Below are positions 32,645-40,445 of a stretch of DNA of 64,000 bases, piece by piece. Below the pieces are notes generated by a model. That model searched no databases. It had not been told where the DNA came from and was given only the letters and a program-made list of their open reading frames with translations. Numbering within the stretch: the stretch's first letter is position 1; each line of letters begins with the position of its first letter. Position numbers and translations under genes: made by a program. The DNA comes from Streptomyces lasiicapitis (GTDB lineage: Bacteria; Actinomycetota; Actinomycetes; Streptomycetales; Streptomycetaceae), in contig NZ_BMNG01000011.1 of the NCBI RefSeq assembly GCF_014646335.1, positions 266,809 to 330,808 on the forward strand. Direction: 5' to 3'.

Positions 32645-34081
32645 TTACTCGGGGGTGTCGTCCTCGCCGATGTGGTGGACGCGGACGAGGTTGGTGGAGC
32701 CGGGGACGCCGGGGGGTGAGCCGGCGGTGATGACGACGATGTCGCCCTTCTGGCAGCGGCCGATCTTCAGGAGTTGTTCGTCGACCTGCTGGACCATGGC
32801 GTCGGTGGATTCGACGTGCGGGCCGAGGAAGGTTTCGACGCCCCAGGTGAGGTTGAGCTGGGAGCGGGTGGCCGCGTCGGGGGTGAAGGCGAGCAGCGGG
32901 ATGGGTGAGCGGTAGCGGGAGAGGCGTTTGACGGTGTCGCCGGACTGGGTGAAGGCGACGAGGAATTTCGCGCCGAGGAAGTCGCCCATGTCGGCGGCGG
33001 CGCGGGCTACGGCTCCGCCCTGGGTGCGGGGTTTGTTGCGTTCGGTGAGCGGCGGGAGTCCCTTGGCGAGGATGTCTTCCTCGGCGGCTTCGACGATGCG
33101 GCTCATCGTGCGGACCGTTTCGATGGGGTATTTGCCGACGCTGGTCTCGCCGGAGAGCATGACGGCGTCGGTGCCGTCGATGACGGCGTTGGCGACGTCG
33201 GAGGCTTCGGCGCGGGTGGGCCGGGAGTTGTCGATCATCGAGTCGAGCATCTGGGTGGCGACGATGACGGGTTTGGCGTTGCGCTTGGCGAGCTTGATGG
33301 CGCGCTTCTGGACGATGGGGACTTGTTCCAGGGGCATTTCTACGCCGAGGTCGCCGCGGGCGACCATGATGCCGTCGAAGGCGGCGACGATGTCGTCGAT
33401 GTTGTCGACGGCCTGGGGTTTTTCGACTTTGGCGATGACGGGGAGGCGGCGGTTCTCCTCGTCCATGATGCGGTGGACGTCTTCGATGTCGCGTCCGCTG
33501 CGGACGAAGGACAGGGCGATGACGTCGAAGCCGGTGTTCAGGGCCCAGCGGAGGTCTGCTTCGTCCTTGTCTGAGAGGGCGGGGACGGAGACGGCGACGC
33601 CGGGGAGGTTGAGGCCTTTGTTGTCGGAGACCATGCCGCCTTCGACGACGGTGGTGGTGACGCGGGGGCCTTCGACGGCGGTGACTTCGAGGGTGACTTT
33701 GCCGTCGTCGACGAGGATGCGTTCGCCGGGGGTGACGTCGGCGGCGAGGCCGTCGTAGGTGGTGCCGCAGAGCTGGCGGTCGCCTTCTACGTCGGGTTCG
33801 ACGGTGATGGTGAACTCGTCGCCCCGTTCAAGCAGTACGGGTCCTTCGCGGAAGCGGCCGAGGCGGATCTTCGGGCCTTGAAGGTCGGCGAGGATGCCGA
33901 CGCTGCGGCCGAGCTCGTCGGCGGCCTTGCGCACGCGCTGGTAGCGCTCCTCGTGGTCGGCGTACGAGCCGTGACTGAGGTTGAAGCGTGCCACGTCCAT
34001 TCCGGCTTCGACCAGGGCCTTGATCTGGTCGTAGGTGTCGGTGGCGGGTCCCAGGGTGCAAACGATTTTTGCTCGGCGCAT
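32645..34081 (-). CDS. pyk: Pyruvate kinase
   Basis: A 478-residue glycolytic enzyme producing pyruvate and ATP from phosphoenolpyruvate. It begins MRRAKIVCTLGPATDT with the following FNLSHGSYADHEERYQRVR; catalytic and metal-binding segments are VIAKVEKPQAVDNIDDI (active-site Lys), MVARGDLGVEMP and KPVIVATQMLDSM; the C-terminal allosteric domain runs from about residue 350. Length is normal. A possible promoter lies upstream (TTGTTG at 34135-34140, AATTCT at 34112-34117 on the minus strand, 17-bp spacer). Its 3' end is defined by a strong shared terminator. Confidence 0.97.
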   Translation of the reverse strand: MRRAKIVCTLGPATDTYDQIKALVEAGMDVARFNLSHGSYADHEERYQRVRKAADELGRSVGILADLQGPKIRLGRFREGPVLLERGDEFTITVEPDVEGDRQLCGTTYDGLAADVTPGERILVDDGKVTLEVTAVEGPRVTTTVVEGGMVSDNKGLNLPGVAVSVPALSDKDEADLRWALNTGFDVIALSFVRSGRDIEDVHRIMDEENRRLPVIAKVEKPQAVDNIDDIVAAFDGIMVARGDLGVEMPLEQVPIVQKRAIKLAKRNAKPVIVATQMLDSMIDNSRPTRAEASDVANAVIDGTDAVMLSGETSVGKYPIETVRTMSRIVEAAEEDILAKGLPPLTERNKPRTQGGAVARAAADMGDFLGAKFLVAFTQSGDTVKRLSRYRSPIPLLAFTPDAATRSQLNLTWGVETFLGPHVESTDAMVQQVDEQLLKIGRCQKGDIVVITAGSPPGVPGSTNLVRVHHIGEDDTPE

Positions 34082-34203
34082 GCTTCGACTTTAGGCCTTA
34101 CTGGTGGGTAGAGAATTGGTTGGGCATGACTACTCAACAACCTTTGCGTGAAGGGCTATTGACAAGTGTTGAAGTGTGCGGGGGCTTGCTCCGATGAGCG
34201 TGT

Positions 34204-34914
34204 TCAGAGTTGCGGGGGTGCCATGGTGAAGCGGGCGTTCACCTGGGCGTAGACGGTCTGGCGCTGGGGTTCGAGGTCGAGGGCGGGGGCGGCTTCGGGG
34301 GCGCCGCCGTAGGCGGAGCGGGCCATGCCGGGGGCGGTGGGGCCGCCGTAGTTCGGGTAGGGGGCGTTGTCGGCGCCGATGTCGGCGATCTCGACGAGCG
34401 CGGCGAGGCTGGTGCCGAGGGCTTCGGCGTATTCGCGGGCGCGCTGGACGGCTTCCTTGACGGCTTCCTGGCGGGCGCGGCGGTGGGCGGGTGAGTCGGG
34501 GCGCAGGGACCACCAGGGGCCGTCGATGCGGGTGAGTTCCAAGTCGGCGACGCGGGTGGTGAGTTCGCCGAGTGCGGTGAAGTCGGTGAGTTCGGCGGTG
34601 ATGTGGACGCGGCCGTGGTAGGTGCGGACGCGTTCGCCCTTACCGCGTTTGGTGAGTTCGGGGGTGATGGAGAAGGCGCCGGTCTCGACGCGTTCGACGG
34701 CTTCGCCGTAGGTCTTGACGAGGTCGATGACGGCGGTGTTGCGGCGGGTGAGGTCGGCGAGGGCGTCGCGGCGGTCGCTGCCGCGGGCGCTGACGGTGAT
34801 GCCGATGCGGGCGATCTCGGGGTCGACTTCGAGGTGGGCTTCGCCTCGGACGGCGAGGCGGGGGGCCTCGGGGGTGCCGTAGGGGACGCTGGGGGTGGCT
34901 TCTGGGGTGGTCAT
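34204..34914 (-). CDS. SIMPL-domain protein (DUF541)
   Basis: A 236-residue protein with one SIMPL/DUF541 domain: LAVRGEAHLEVDPEIARIGI, AVIDLVKTYGEAVERVETGA, the AHRRARQEAVKEAVQRAREY helix and a C-terminal TVYAQVNARFTM strand. No clear signal peptide is visible, so it is probably cytoplasmic here although many relatives are exported. The family is little understood; relatives are linked to oxidative stress and signalling complexes. Start ATG 34914 or a GTG three codons upstream (34923). It is divergent from the nucleotidase gene; 122 bp separate it from pyk. Confidence 0.8.
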   Translation of the reverse strand: MTTPEATPSVPYGTPEAPRLAVRGEAHLEVDPEIARIGITVSARGSDRRDALADLTRRNTAVIDLVKTYGEAVERVETGAFSITPELTKRGKGERVRTYHGRVHITAELTDFTALGELTTRVADLELTRIDGPWWSLRPDSPAHRRARQEAVKEAVQRAREYAEALGTSLAALVEIADIGADNAPYPNYGGPTAPGMARSAYGGAPEAAPALDLEPQRQTVYAQVNARFTMAPPQL

Positions 34915-35083
34915 GGGATCCACTGTCGCACCAGGCGGTGGTGATGGGCCCGGTCCGTCGGGGATCCGTGGCGGTCATCGGATCGCAACCTTGCGGGGGT
35001 GTTCCCACGTGGGGCTGGTGGGCCAGAATCTACGCGCGTCGCGAGGCCGCGCAGATCATGAAGGTTCACGAGGGAGACAACGA

Positions 35084-36877
35084 ATGCCGCTCGACAGAAG
35101 GTCGTTCCTGGGGAGCTCCGCCGCCGCGGGAGCGGGTGTCGCGCTCGCGGGCCCGGCGGTGGCCGCCGATGCCGCCCCCGCCGCGCCGCACGGCGGCAAG
35201 CGCTACTCCTTCACCGTGATGGGCACCACCGACCTGCACGGCAATGTCTTCAACTGGGACTACTTCACGGACAAGGAGTTCGACGACAAGGACCACAACG
35301 ATGTGGGTCTGGCGAAGATCTCCACGCTGGTGTCGGCGGTCCGCAAGGAGAAGGGCCGCCGCAACACGCTCCTGATCGACGCGGGCGACACGATCCAGGG
35401 CACGCAGCTGTCGTACTACTACGCGAAGGTCGACCCGATCACGGCCGCGCGGGGCCCGGTGCATCCGATGGCGCAGGCGATGAACGCGATCGGCTATGAC
35501 GCGGCGGCGCTCGGCAACCACGAGTTCAACTACGGCATCCCGGTCCTTCGGAAGTTCGAGGAGCAGTGCGACTTTCCGCTGCTCGGGGCGAACGCGTTGG
35601 ACGCGAAGACGCAGCGGCCGGCGTTCGCGCCGTACAGCATGCACCGCCTTCGCACGCCGCACGGCCGTGATGTGCGGGTGGCGGTCCTTGGCCTGACGAA
35701 TCCGGGCATCGCGATCTGGGACAAGGCGAACGTGCAGGGCAAGATGACGTTCCCGGGTCTGGAGGAGCAGGCGGCGAAGTGGGTGCCGCGGCTGCGGTCG
35801 ATGGGTGCGGACGTGGTGATCGTGTCGGCGCATTCGGGGTCGAGCGGCACGTCGTCGTACGGGGATCAGTTGCCGCACATCGAGAACGCGGCGGCCCTGG
35901 TGGCGGAGCAGGTGCCGGGGATCGACGCGATTCTGGTGGGGCACGCGCACACGGAGATTCCCGAGTATCTGGTGGAGAACAAGAAGACGGGCAAGAAGGT
36001 GGTGCTGTCCGAGCCGCTGAAGTGGGGGCAGCGTCTGACGCTGTTCGACTTCGACCTGGTGTGGTCGAAGGGCCGCTGGCGGGTGGCGAAGGTCGGCGCG
36101 AAGGTCCTGAACTCGAATGCGGCGGCGGAGGACCGGAAGATCACGCGGCTGCTCGGGGACGAGCACAAGAAGGTCGTGGCGTACGTCAACCAGGTCATCG
36201 GCACCTCCAAGGCGGCGATGAGCACGGCCGAGGGCCCGTACAAGGATGTCGCGATCATCGATCTGATCAACCATGTGCAGGCGGAGACGGTGAAGGCGGC
36301 GCTTGCGGGCGGCGCGTACGCGAAGCTGCCGGTCCTGTCGCAGGCGTCCTGCTTCTCCCGGACCGCGAAGATCCCGGCGGGCGAGGTGACGATCCGGGAC
36401 GCGGCGGGCCTGTATCCGTTCGAGAACACCCTTGAGGCGCGGCTGATCACGGGTGCGCAGCTGAAGGATTATCTGGAGTTCTCGGCGCGCTATTACGCGC
36501 GGACGGCGCCGGGCGGTCCTGTGGATACGGCGAAGCTGACGAACGCGGACGGCATTCCGGATTACAACTACGACGCGTTGTACGGGGTTTCGTACGAGAT
36601 CGACATCGCGCAGCCGGCCGGGTCCCGGATCGTCAAACTGCAATTCGATGGCAAGGATCTCGACCCGAAGGCGGAATTCGTGCTCGCGGTGAACAATTAC
36701 CGGGCGAGCGGCGGCGGGAATTTCCCGCACGTGGCGGGCGCGAAGCAGTTGTGGGCGAATTCCGACGAGATACGCAACACGATCATTTCGTGGGTGAAGG
36801 CGAAGGGCACGGTGGATCCGGCGGAGTTCGCGGCGGTGGGCTGGCGGCTGACCCGTGAGGGGTCGCCGGTGTTCTGA
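35084..36877 (+). CDS. Exported 5'-nucleotidase / metallophosphatase (UshA-like)
   Basis: A 597-residue Tat-exported enzyme (signal DRRSFLGSSAAAGAGVALAG). The N-terminal calcineurin-like metallophosphatase domain has TTDLHGN (metal ligands D50, H52), DAGDTIQG, N145-H146-E147 in GNHEFNYG, and GHAHTE; the C-terminal 5'-nucleotidase domain has SQASCFSRTAKIPAG, YPFENTLEARLITGAQLKDY and the substrate-binding NYRASGGG. It resembles bifunctional 2',3'-cyclic nucleotide phosphodiesterase/3'(5')-nucleotidases that salvage phosphate and nucleosides outside the cell. ATG 35084 lies behind GAGGGAGA. No Pho box was recognised. Confidence 0.93.
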   Translation: MPLDRRSFLGSSAAAGAGVALAGPAVAADAAPAAPHGGKRYSFTVMGTTDLHGNVFNWDYFTDKEFDDKDHNDVGLAKISTLVSAVRKEKGRRNTLLIDAGDTIQGTQLSYYYAKVDPITAARGPVHPMAQAMNAIGYDAAALGNHEFNYGIPVLRKFEEQCDFPLLGANALDAKTQRPAFAPYSMHRLRTPHGRDVRVAVLGLTNPGIAIWDKANVQGKMTFPGLEEQAAKWVPRLRSMGADVVIVSAHSGSSGTSSYGDQLPHIENAAALVAEQVPGIDAILVGHAHTEIPEYLVENKKTGKKVVLSEPLKWGQRLTLFDFDLVWSKGRWRVAKVGAKVLNSNAAAEDRKITRLLGDEHKKVVAYVNQVIGTSKAAMSTAEGPYKDVAIIDLINHVQAETVKAALAGGAYAKLPVLSQASCFSRTAKIPAGEVTIRDAAGLYPFENTLEARLITGAQLKDYLEFSARYYARTAPGGPVDTAKLTNADGIPDYNYDALYGVSYEIDIAQPAGSRIVKLQFDGKDLDPKAEFVLAVNNYRASGGGNFPHVAGAKQLWANSDEIRNTIISWVKAKGTVDPAEFAAVGWRLTREGSPVF

Positions 36878-36882
36878 GGTCC

Positions 36883-36912
36883 GGCGCCGCCCCGGGGGTC
36901 CGGGGCGGCGCC
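36883..36912 (+). terminator. Terminator after the nucleotidase gene
   Basis: GGCGCCGCCCCG (36883-36894) pairs with CGGGGCGGCGCC (36901-36912) across a 6-nt loop, 6 bp after the stop codon. Confidence 0.85.
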
Positions 36913-37101
36913 CAAGTTTCGGGAAGGGGTGGGACGGGGGAAGCCCCCGGCAGGGCCCATCACCTACCACCCACCTCACGACCCCGCAAACCTCGCACCT
37001 CCCAATACCCCTTTCGGGTCCCGATCGTTGGGCTTTCCGGGCGAGCCGGGCGACACCCGGACAAGCTGGTGGCCCCATCCGCGTACCCGGAGGACACCGC
37101 C

Positions 37102-38511
37102 ATGAGCAGCCCGCCGCCCCTCGCCGGAGGCCTCCAGGGCCCCCAAGCCCTGCGGCCGTTGCTCGAAACCGCTCTGGAGGCCCTGGCGGAGGGGGCCGCG
37201 GAGCGCGGTGGACCGCTGCCGCGCGGCGGCCCGGCCGCTGTGGAGGCCCGGGTTCGGGAGGCGGCGGGAGAGCTGCTGCCCGCTCACGGCGCCGACGCGG
37301 ACGAGGCGCTGCGCGCGGTCGTCGGCGCCGTCGCCGCGGGCGCGGCCGACCCCGCGGACCCGCTGTGCGCGGCCCATCTGCACTGCCCGCCGCTGGCTCT
37401 GGCGGCCGCGGCGGACCTCGCCGCTTCCGCCCTCAATCCCTCCATGGACTCCTGGGACCAGGCCCCCGCGGCCTCCGCGCTGGAAGGGCTGCTCACGGCG
37501 GCCCTCGCCGTCGAGGTCCACGGGGAAACGACAGAAGCCGACACCGGCGCCGACGCCCTGATCACCACCGGCGGCACGGAATCCAATCAGCTGGCCCTCC
37601 TCCTCGCCCGCGAACAGGCGGCCGTCCACGGCCACGCCCTCCACGTCCTGGTGGGCGAGAACGCCCACCACTCGCTGCGGCGCGCGGCGTGGCTCCTCGG
37701 CATGCCGGAGCCCGTCACCGTGCCCGCGCCCGCCGGTGTCCTGGACCCGGCCGCCCTGGACGAGGCGCTCACCGAACTCCCGGGCCCGCCCGGCCACTTC
37801 CTCGTGGCCGCCACCGCGGGGACCACCGACGCCGGTCTCATCGACCCCCTCACGGACATCGCCGACCTGTGCGCCGCCCACGGCGCCCGCCTGCACGTCG
37901 ACGCCGCCTACGGCGCGGGCCTGCTCTTCAGCGACGTACACAAGGCGAAGCTGCACGGCCTCGACAGAGCCGACAGTGTCGCCCTGGACCTGCACAAGCT
38001 CGGCTGGCAGCCCGCCGCCGCGGGCGTCCTGACCGTCCGCTGCGCCGCCGATCTCGACATCCTCGGGCACAGCGCGGACTACCTGAACGCGGACGACGAC
38101 ACCGAGGCCGGTCTGCCCGATCTCCTCGGCCGCTCGCTGCGCACCACCCGCAGACCCGACGCCCTGAAGATCGCCGTGACCCTCAAGGCGCTGGGCCGTA
38201 CCGGGCTCGGCGCCCTCGTCGACCAGGTCTGCGACCGCGCGCGCGAGTTCGCCGACCTCGTCGCCGCGCACCCCGGCTTCGAGCTCTACGACAAGCCCGC
38301 CATCAGCACCGTTCTGTTCCGGCCAACCGACGCCGACGACGACCACATCGCCCGCGTACGGAGGACACTCCTGACCGACGGCACCGCCGTCCTCGGCCGC
38401 GCCCAGCTCGACGGCCGGCGCTGGCTCAAGGCCACCCTGCTCAACCCGCACACCCGCTCCGAGGACCTCGCGGCCCTGCTCGCGCTCGTGGAAGGAATCA
38501 GCCCCCGATGA
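37102..38511 (+). CDS. PLP-dependent amino acid decarboxylase (DesA-like)
   Basis: A 469-residue fold-type I, group II decarboxylase: GGTESNQLALLLAREQA, the NAHHSLRRAAWLLG segment, LHVDAAYGAG and the PLP-binding lysine K299 in LDLHKLGWQP. Closest in character to the lysine/diamine-forming decarboxylases that open hydroxamate siderophore pathways (DesA makes cadaverine) or to 2,4-diaminobutyrate decarboxylase. It overlaps the next gene, an amine/lysine N-hydroxylase, by 4 bp, which supports a diamine-hydroxylating pathway. GGAGGA precedes the ATG. No iron-regulator box is visible upstream, and the acyltransferase and NIS synthetase expected in a full set are absent. Confidence 0.85.
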   Translation: MSSPPPLAGGLQGPQALRPLLETALEALAEGAAERGGPLPRGGPAAVEARVREAAGELLPAHGADADEALRAVVGAVAAGAADPADPLCAAHLHCPPLALAAAADLAASALNPSMDSWDQAPAASALEGLLTAALAVEVHGETTEADTGADALITTGGTESNQLALLLAREQAAVHGHALHVLVGENAHHSLRRAAWLLGMPEPVTVPAPAGVLDPAALDEALTELPGPPGHFLVAATAGTTDAGLIDPLTDIADLCAAHGARLHVDAAYGAGLLFSDVHKAKLHGLDRADSVALDLHKLGWQPAAAGVLTVRCAADLDILGHSADYLNADDDTEAGLPDLLGRSLRTTRRPDALKIAVTLKALGRTGLGALVDQVCDRAREFADLVAAHPGFELYDKPAISTVLFRPTDADDDHIARVRRTLLTDGTAVLGRAQLDGRRWLKATLLNPHTRSEDLAALLALVEGISPR

Positions 38512-39968
38512 AGGACGCGTCGGCCACGCCCGATCTGCCTGCCAAGCCCGAACAGGCGCCCACCGCCCCCGAAGGCCCCCGCGACCTGGTCGGCATCGGC
38601 ATCGGCCCGTTCAACCTGTCCCTGGCCGCTCTCGCCCAGCCCCTCGACGGCATCGACGCGGCCTTCTACGAGCAGCGGCCGTCCTTCCACTGGCACCCCG
38701 GGCTCCTCATCGACGGCGCCACCCTCCAAGTGCCGTTCCTCGCCGACCTGGTGACGCTCGCCGATCCCGCGAACCCCTGGTCGTTCCTCAGCTATCTGCG
38801 CTCCCGCGAGCGCCTCTTCCCCTTCTACTTCGCCGAGCGCTTCCACATCCAGCGCGCCGAGTACGACGCCTACTGCCGCTGGGTCAGCGAGCATCTGCCC
38901 GCCCTGCACTTCGGCCACCAGATCGACGCCGTCCGCTGGAACCCCGAACGCGCCCTGTTCGAGGTCGACTTCACCCAGCTCGACGCCGACGGCGAGGCCG
39001 AGGCGCTCGGCCGCACCCACGCCCGGAACATCGCCGTCGGCGTCGGCACCGCCCCGTACGTCCCCGAGCCGCTCAGGCCGCTGGCGGACGTCCCCACCGT
39101 GCCCGTCGTGCACTCCGCCGACTACCTCCTGCACCGCGACCGCTTCCTCACCGCCGACCACATCACCGTCATCGGCTCGGGGCAGTCCGGTGCGGAGATC
39201 TTCCTGGACCTGCTCAAGCACCGCCCCGCGGGCCACGAGAAGATCCACTGGCTGGCGCGCAGCGAGGCCTTCGCGCCCATGGAGTACTCCAAGCTGGGCC
39301 TGGAGCACTTCACCCCGGACTACACGCGCTACTTCCACGCGCTGCCCGAGCCCGTGCGCGACCGTCTCGTCCCCGGCCAGTGGCAGCTCCACAAGGGCAT
39401 CGACGCCGACACCATCGCCGCCATCCACGACGAGCTGTACCAGCGCACCCTGCACGGCGGCTGGCCCGACGCCGTCCTCACCCCCGGCGTCGCCGTCCGC
39501 ACCGCGGGTCGTGTCGGCGCCACCCGTGTCGAACTCCACCTGGAGCACGTCCAGCAGGGCACCCGCTCCCGCCTCACCACCGACGCCGTGATCCTGGCCA
39601 CCGGCTACCGCGAGCGCCCCCTGGACCAGATCCTCGCCGGCCTCGACCCGTACATGCGCCGGGACTCCTCCGAGCGCCCCCGCATCGACGAGCAGTACCG
39701 CCTCGTCCTCGACCCCTCCGTCACCGGCACGGGCAGCAACGTCTACGTACAGAACGCCGAACGTCACACGCACGGCGTCGGCGCGCCCGACCTCGGCCTC
39801 GCCGCCTGGCGCAGCGCCACCATCCTCAACAGCCTCACCGGCAAGAATCCCTACCCGCTGCCGGACCGCACCGCCTTCACCAGCTTCGGCCTCACCGACC
39901 CCCAGGCCCGCACCCCCGTTCCCCCGCAGGGTGAGCGGCGCACCAACCTCGTACGCCTCAAGAACTGA
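38508..39968 (+). CDS. Lysine/cadaverine N-hydroxylase (IucD/DesB-like flavoprotein)
   Basis: A 486-residue FAD- and NADPH-dependent N-hydroxylating monooxygenase. It shows FAD motif GIGIGPFNLSLAALAQ, substrate-side PFLADLVTLADP, NADPH motif GSGQSGAEIFLDLL and the C-terminal ATGYRERP. Enzymes of this family hydroxylate lysine, ornithine or cadaverine to build hydroxamates for iron chelation. The ATG overlaps the upstream decarboxylase stop (ATGA), a desAB-like arrangement. A 20-30 residue Pro/Ala-rich N-terminal extension precedes the FAD domain. The stop codon lies inside a 17-bp tandem duplication. Confidence 0.9.
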   Translation: MKDASATPDLPAKPEQAPTAPEGPRDLVGIGIGPFNLSLAALAQPLDGIDAAFYEQRPSFHWHPGLLIDGATLQVPFLADLVTLADPANPWSFLSYLRSRERLFPFYFAERFHIQRAEYDAYCRWVSEHLPALHFGHQIDAVRWNPERALFEVDFTQLDADGEAEALGRTHARNIAVGVGTAPYVPEPLRPLADVPTVPVVHSADYLLHRDRFLTADHITVIGSGQSGAEIFLDLLKHRPAGHEKIHWLARSEAFAPMEYSKLGLEHFTPDYTRYFHALPEPVRDRLVPGQWQLHKGIDADTIAAIHDELYQRTLHGGWPDAVLTPGVAVRTAGRVGATRVELHLEHVQQGTRSRLTTDAVILATGYRERPLDQILAGLDPYMRRDSSERPRIDEQYRLVLDPSVTGTGSNVYVQNAERHTHGVGAPDLGLAAWRSATILNSLTGKNPYPLPDRTAFTSFGLTDPQARTPVPPQGERRTNLVRLKN

Positions 39969-39998
39969 GTCGCGTCAAGAGCTGAGTCGCGTCAAGAG
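39965..39998. repeat. 17-bp tandem duplication across a stop codon
   Basis: CTGAGTCGCGTCAAGAG occurs twice in exact tandem (39965-39981, 39982-39998). The first copy contains the TGA of the hydroxylase; the second supplies the last codons and stop of the convergent minus-strand gene. Confidence 0.9.
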
Positions 39999-40414
39999 CT
40001 GACGCCGCGCCGCCGCCCGCCCCCGGCCCGTCCCAGCTCGGCGAGCGTGCCCACCGGGGCGACCACGCGGCGCGTCCGGGGGCACGACCACACCGCCACG
40101 CCCTCGGCCACCTCCGCGTCCAGCGGATGCGAGGCCGGGTGGTGAGGGCACTCGGGCCAGGTCGCGGGCAGCAACTGCGAGGCCAGCGCCTCCACCGCCC
40201 AGTCCTTGACCTGTTCCGCGAGGCTCGCCAACTGCTCGGCCGCGTCCTGCCCTTCGGGCACCGAGACGCCCACGCCCGAACCGTCGGCCTCGTACAGCAC
40301 CACCAGCGGAGCGTCGTCGAAGTCGAGTTCCTCACGGACGATGGGCTGCACGGCGCACGTGGCCCGCAGATCGCGCTGCACGACCGCCAGCGCCGCGGCG
40401 AGTTCCTCGTTCAT
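39992..40414 (-). CDS. Conserved hypothetical protein with paired Cys/His motifs
   Basis: A 140-residue soluble protein I cannot place in a named family. The N-terminal half is acidic and helical (MNEELAAALAVVQRDLRATC ... LDFDDAPLVVLYEADGSG); the C-terminal half has CPHHPASHPLDAEVAEGVAV followed by WSCPRTRRVVAPVG. One Cys-His-His cluster and a second Cys suggest a small metal-binding or redox site. Convergent with the siderophore pair and same strand as the GH35 gene 31 bp upstream, so it may be its downstream partner. Codon positions look like real coding sequence. Confidence 0.65.
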   Translation of the reverse strand: MNEELAAALAVVQRDLRATCAVQPIVREELDFDDAPLVVLYEADGSGVGVSVPEGQDAAEQLASLAEQVKDWAVEALASQLLPATWPECPHHPASHPLDAEVAEGVAVWSCPRTRRVVAPVGTLAELGRAGGGRRRGVSS

Positions 40415-40445
40415 GCTGCAGAGGCTATCCGCGGCGGGGCAAGGC

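Noticed and set aside
36913..37101. An iron-regulator (DmdR/IdeR) box before the decarboxylase-hydroxylase pair
   Set aside because: No TTAGGTTAGG-type inverted repeat is present in this gap.
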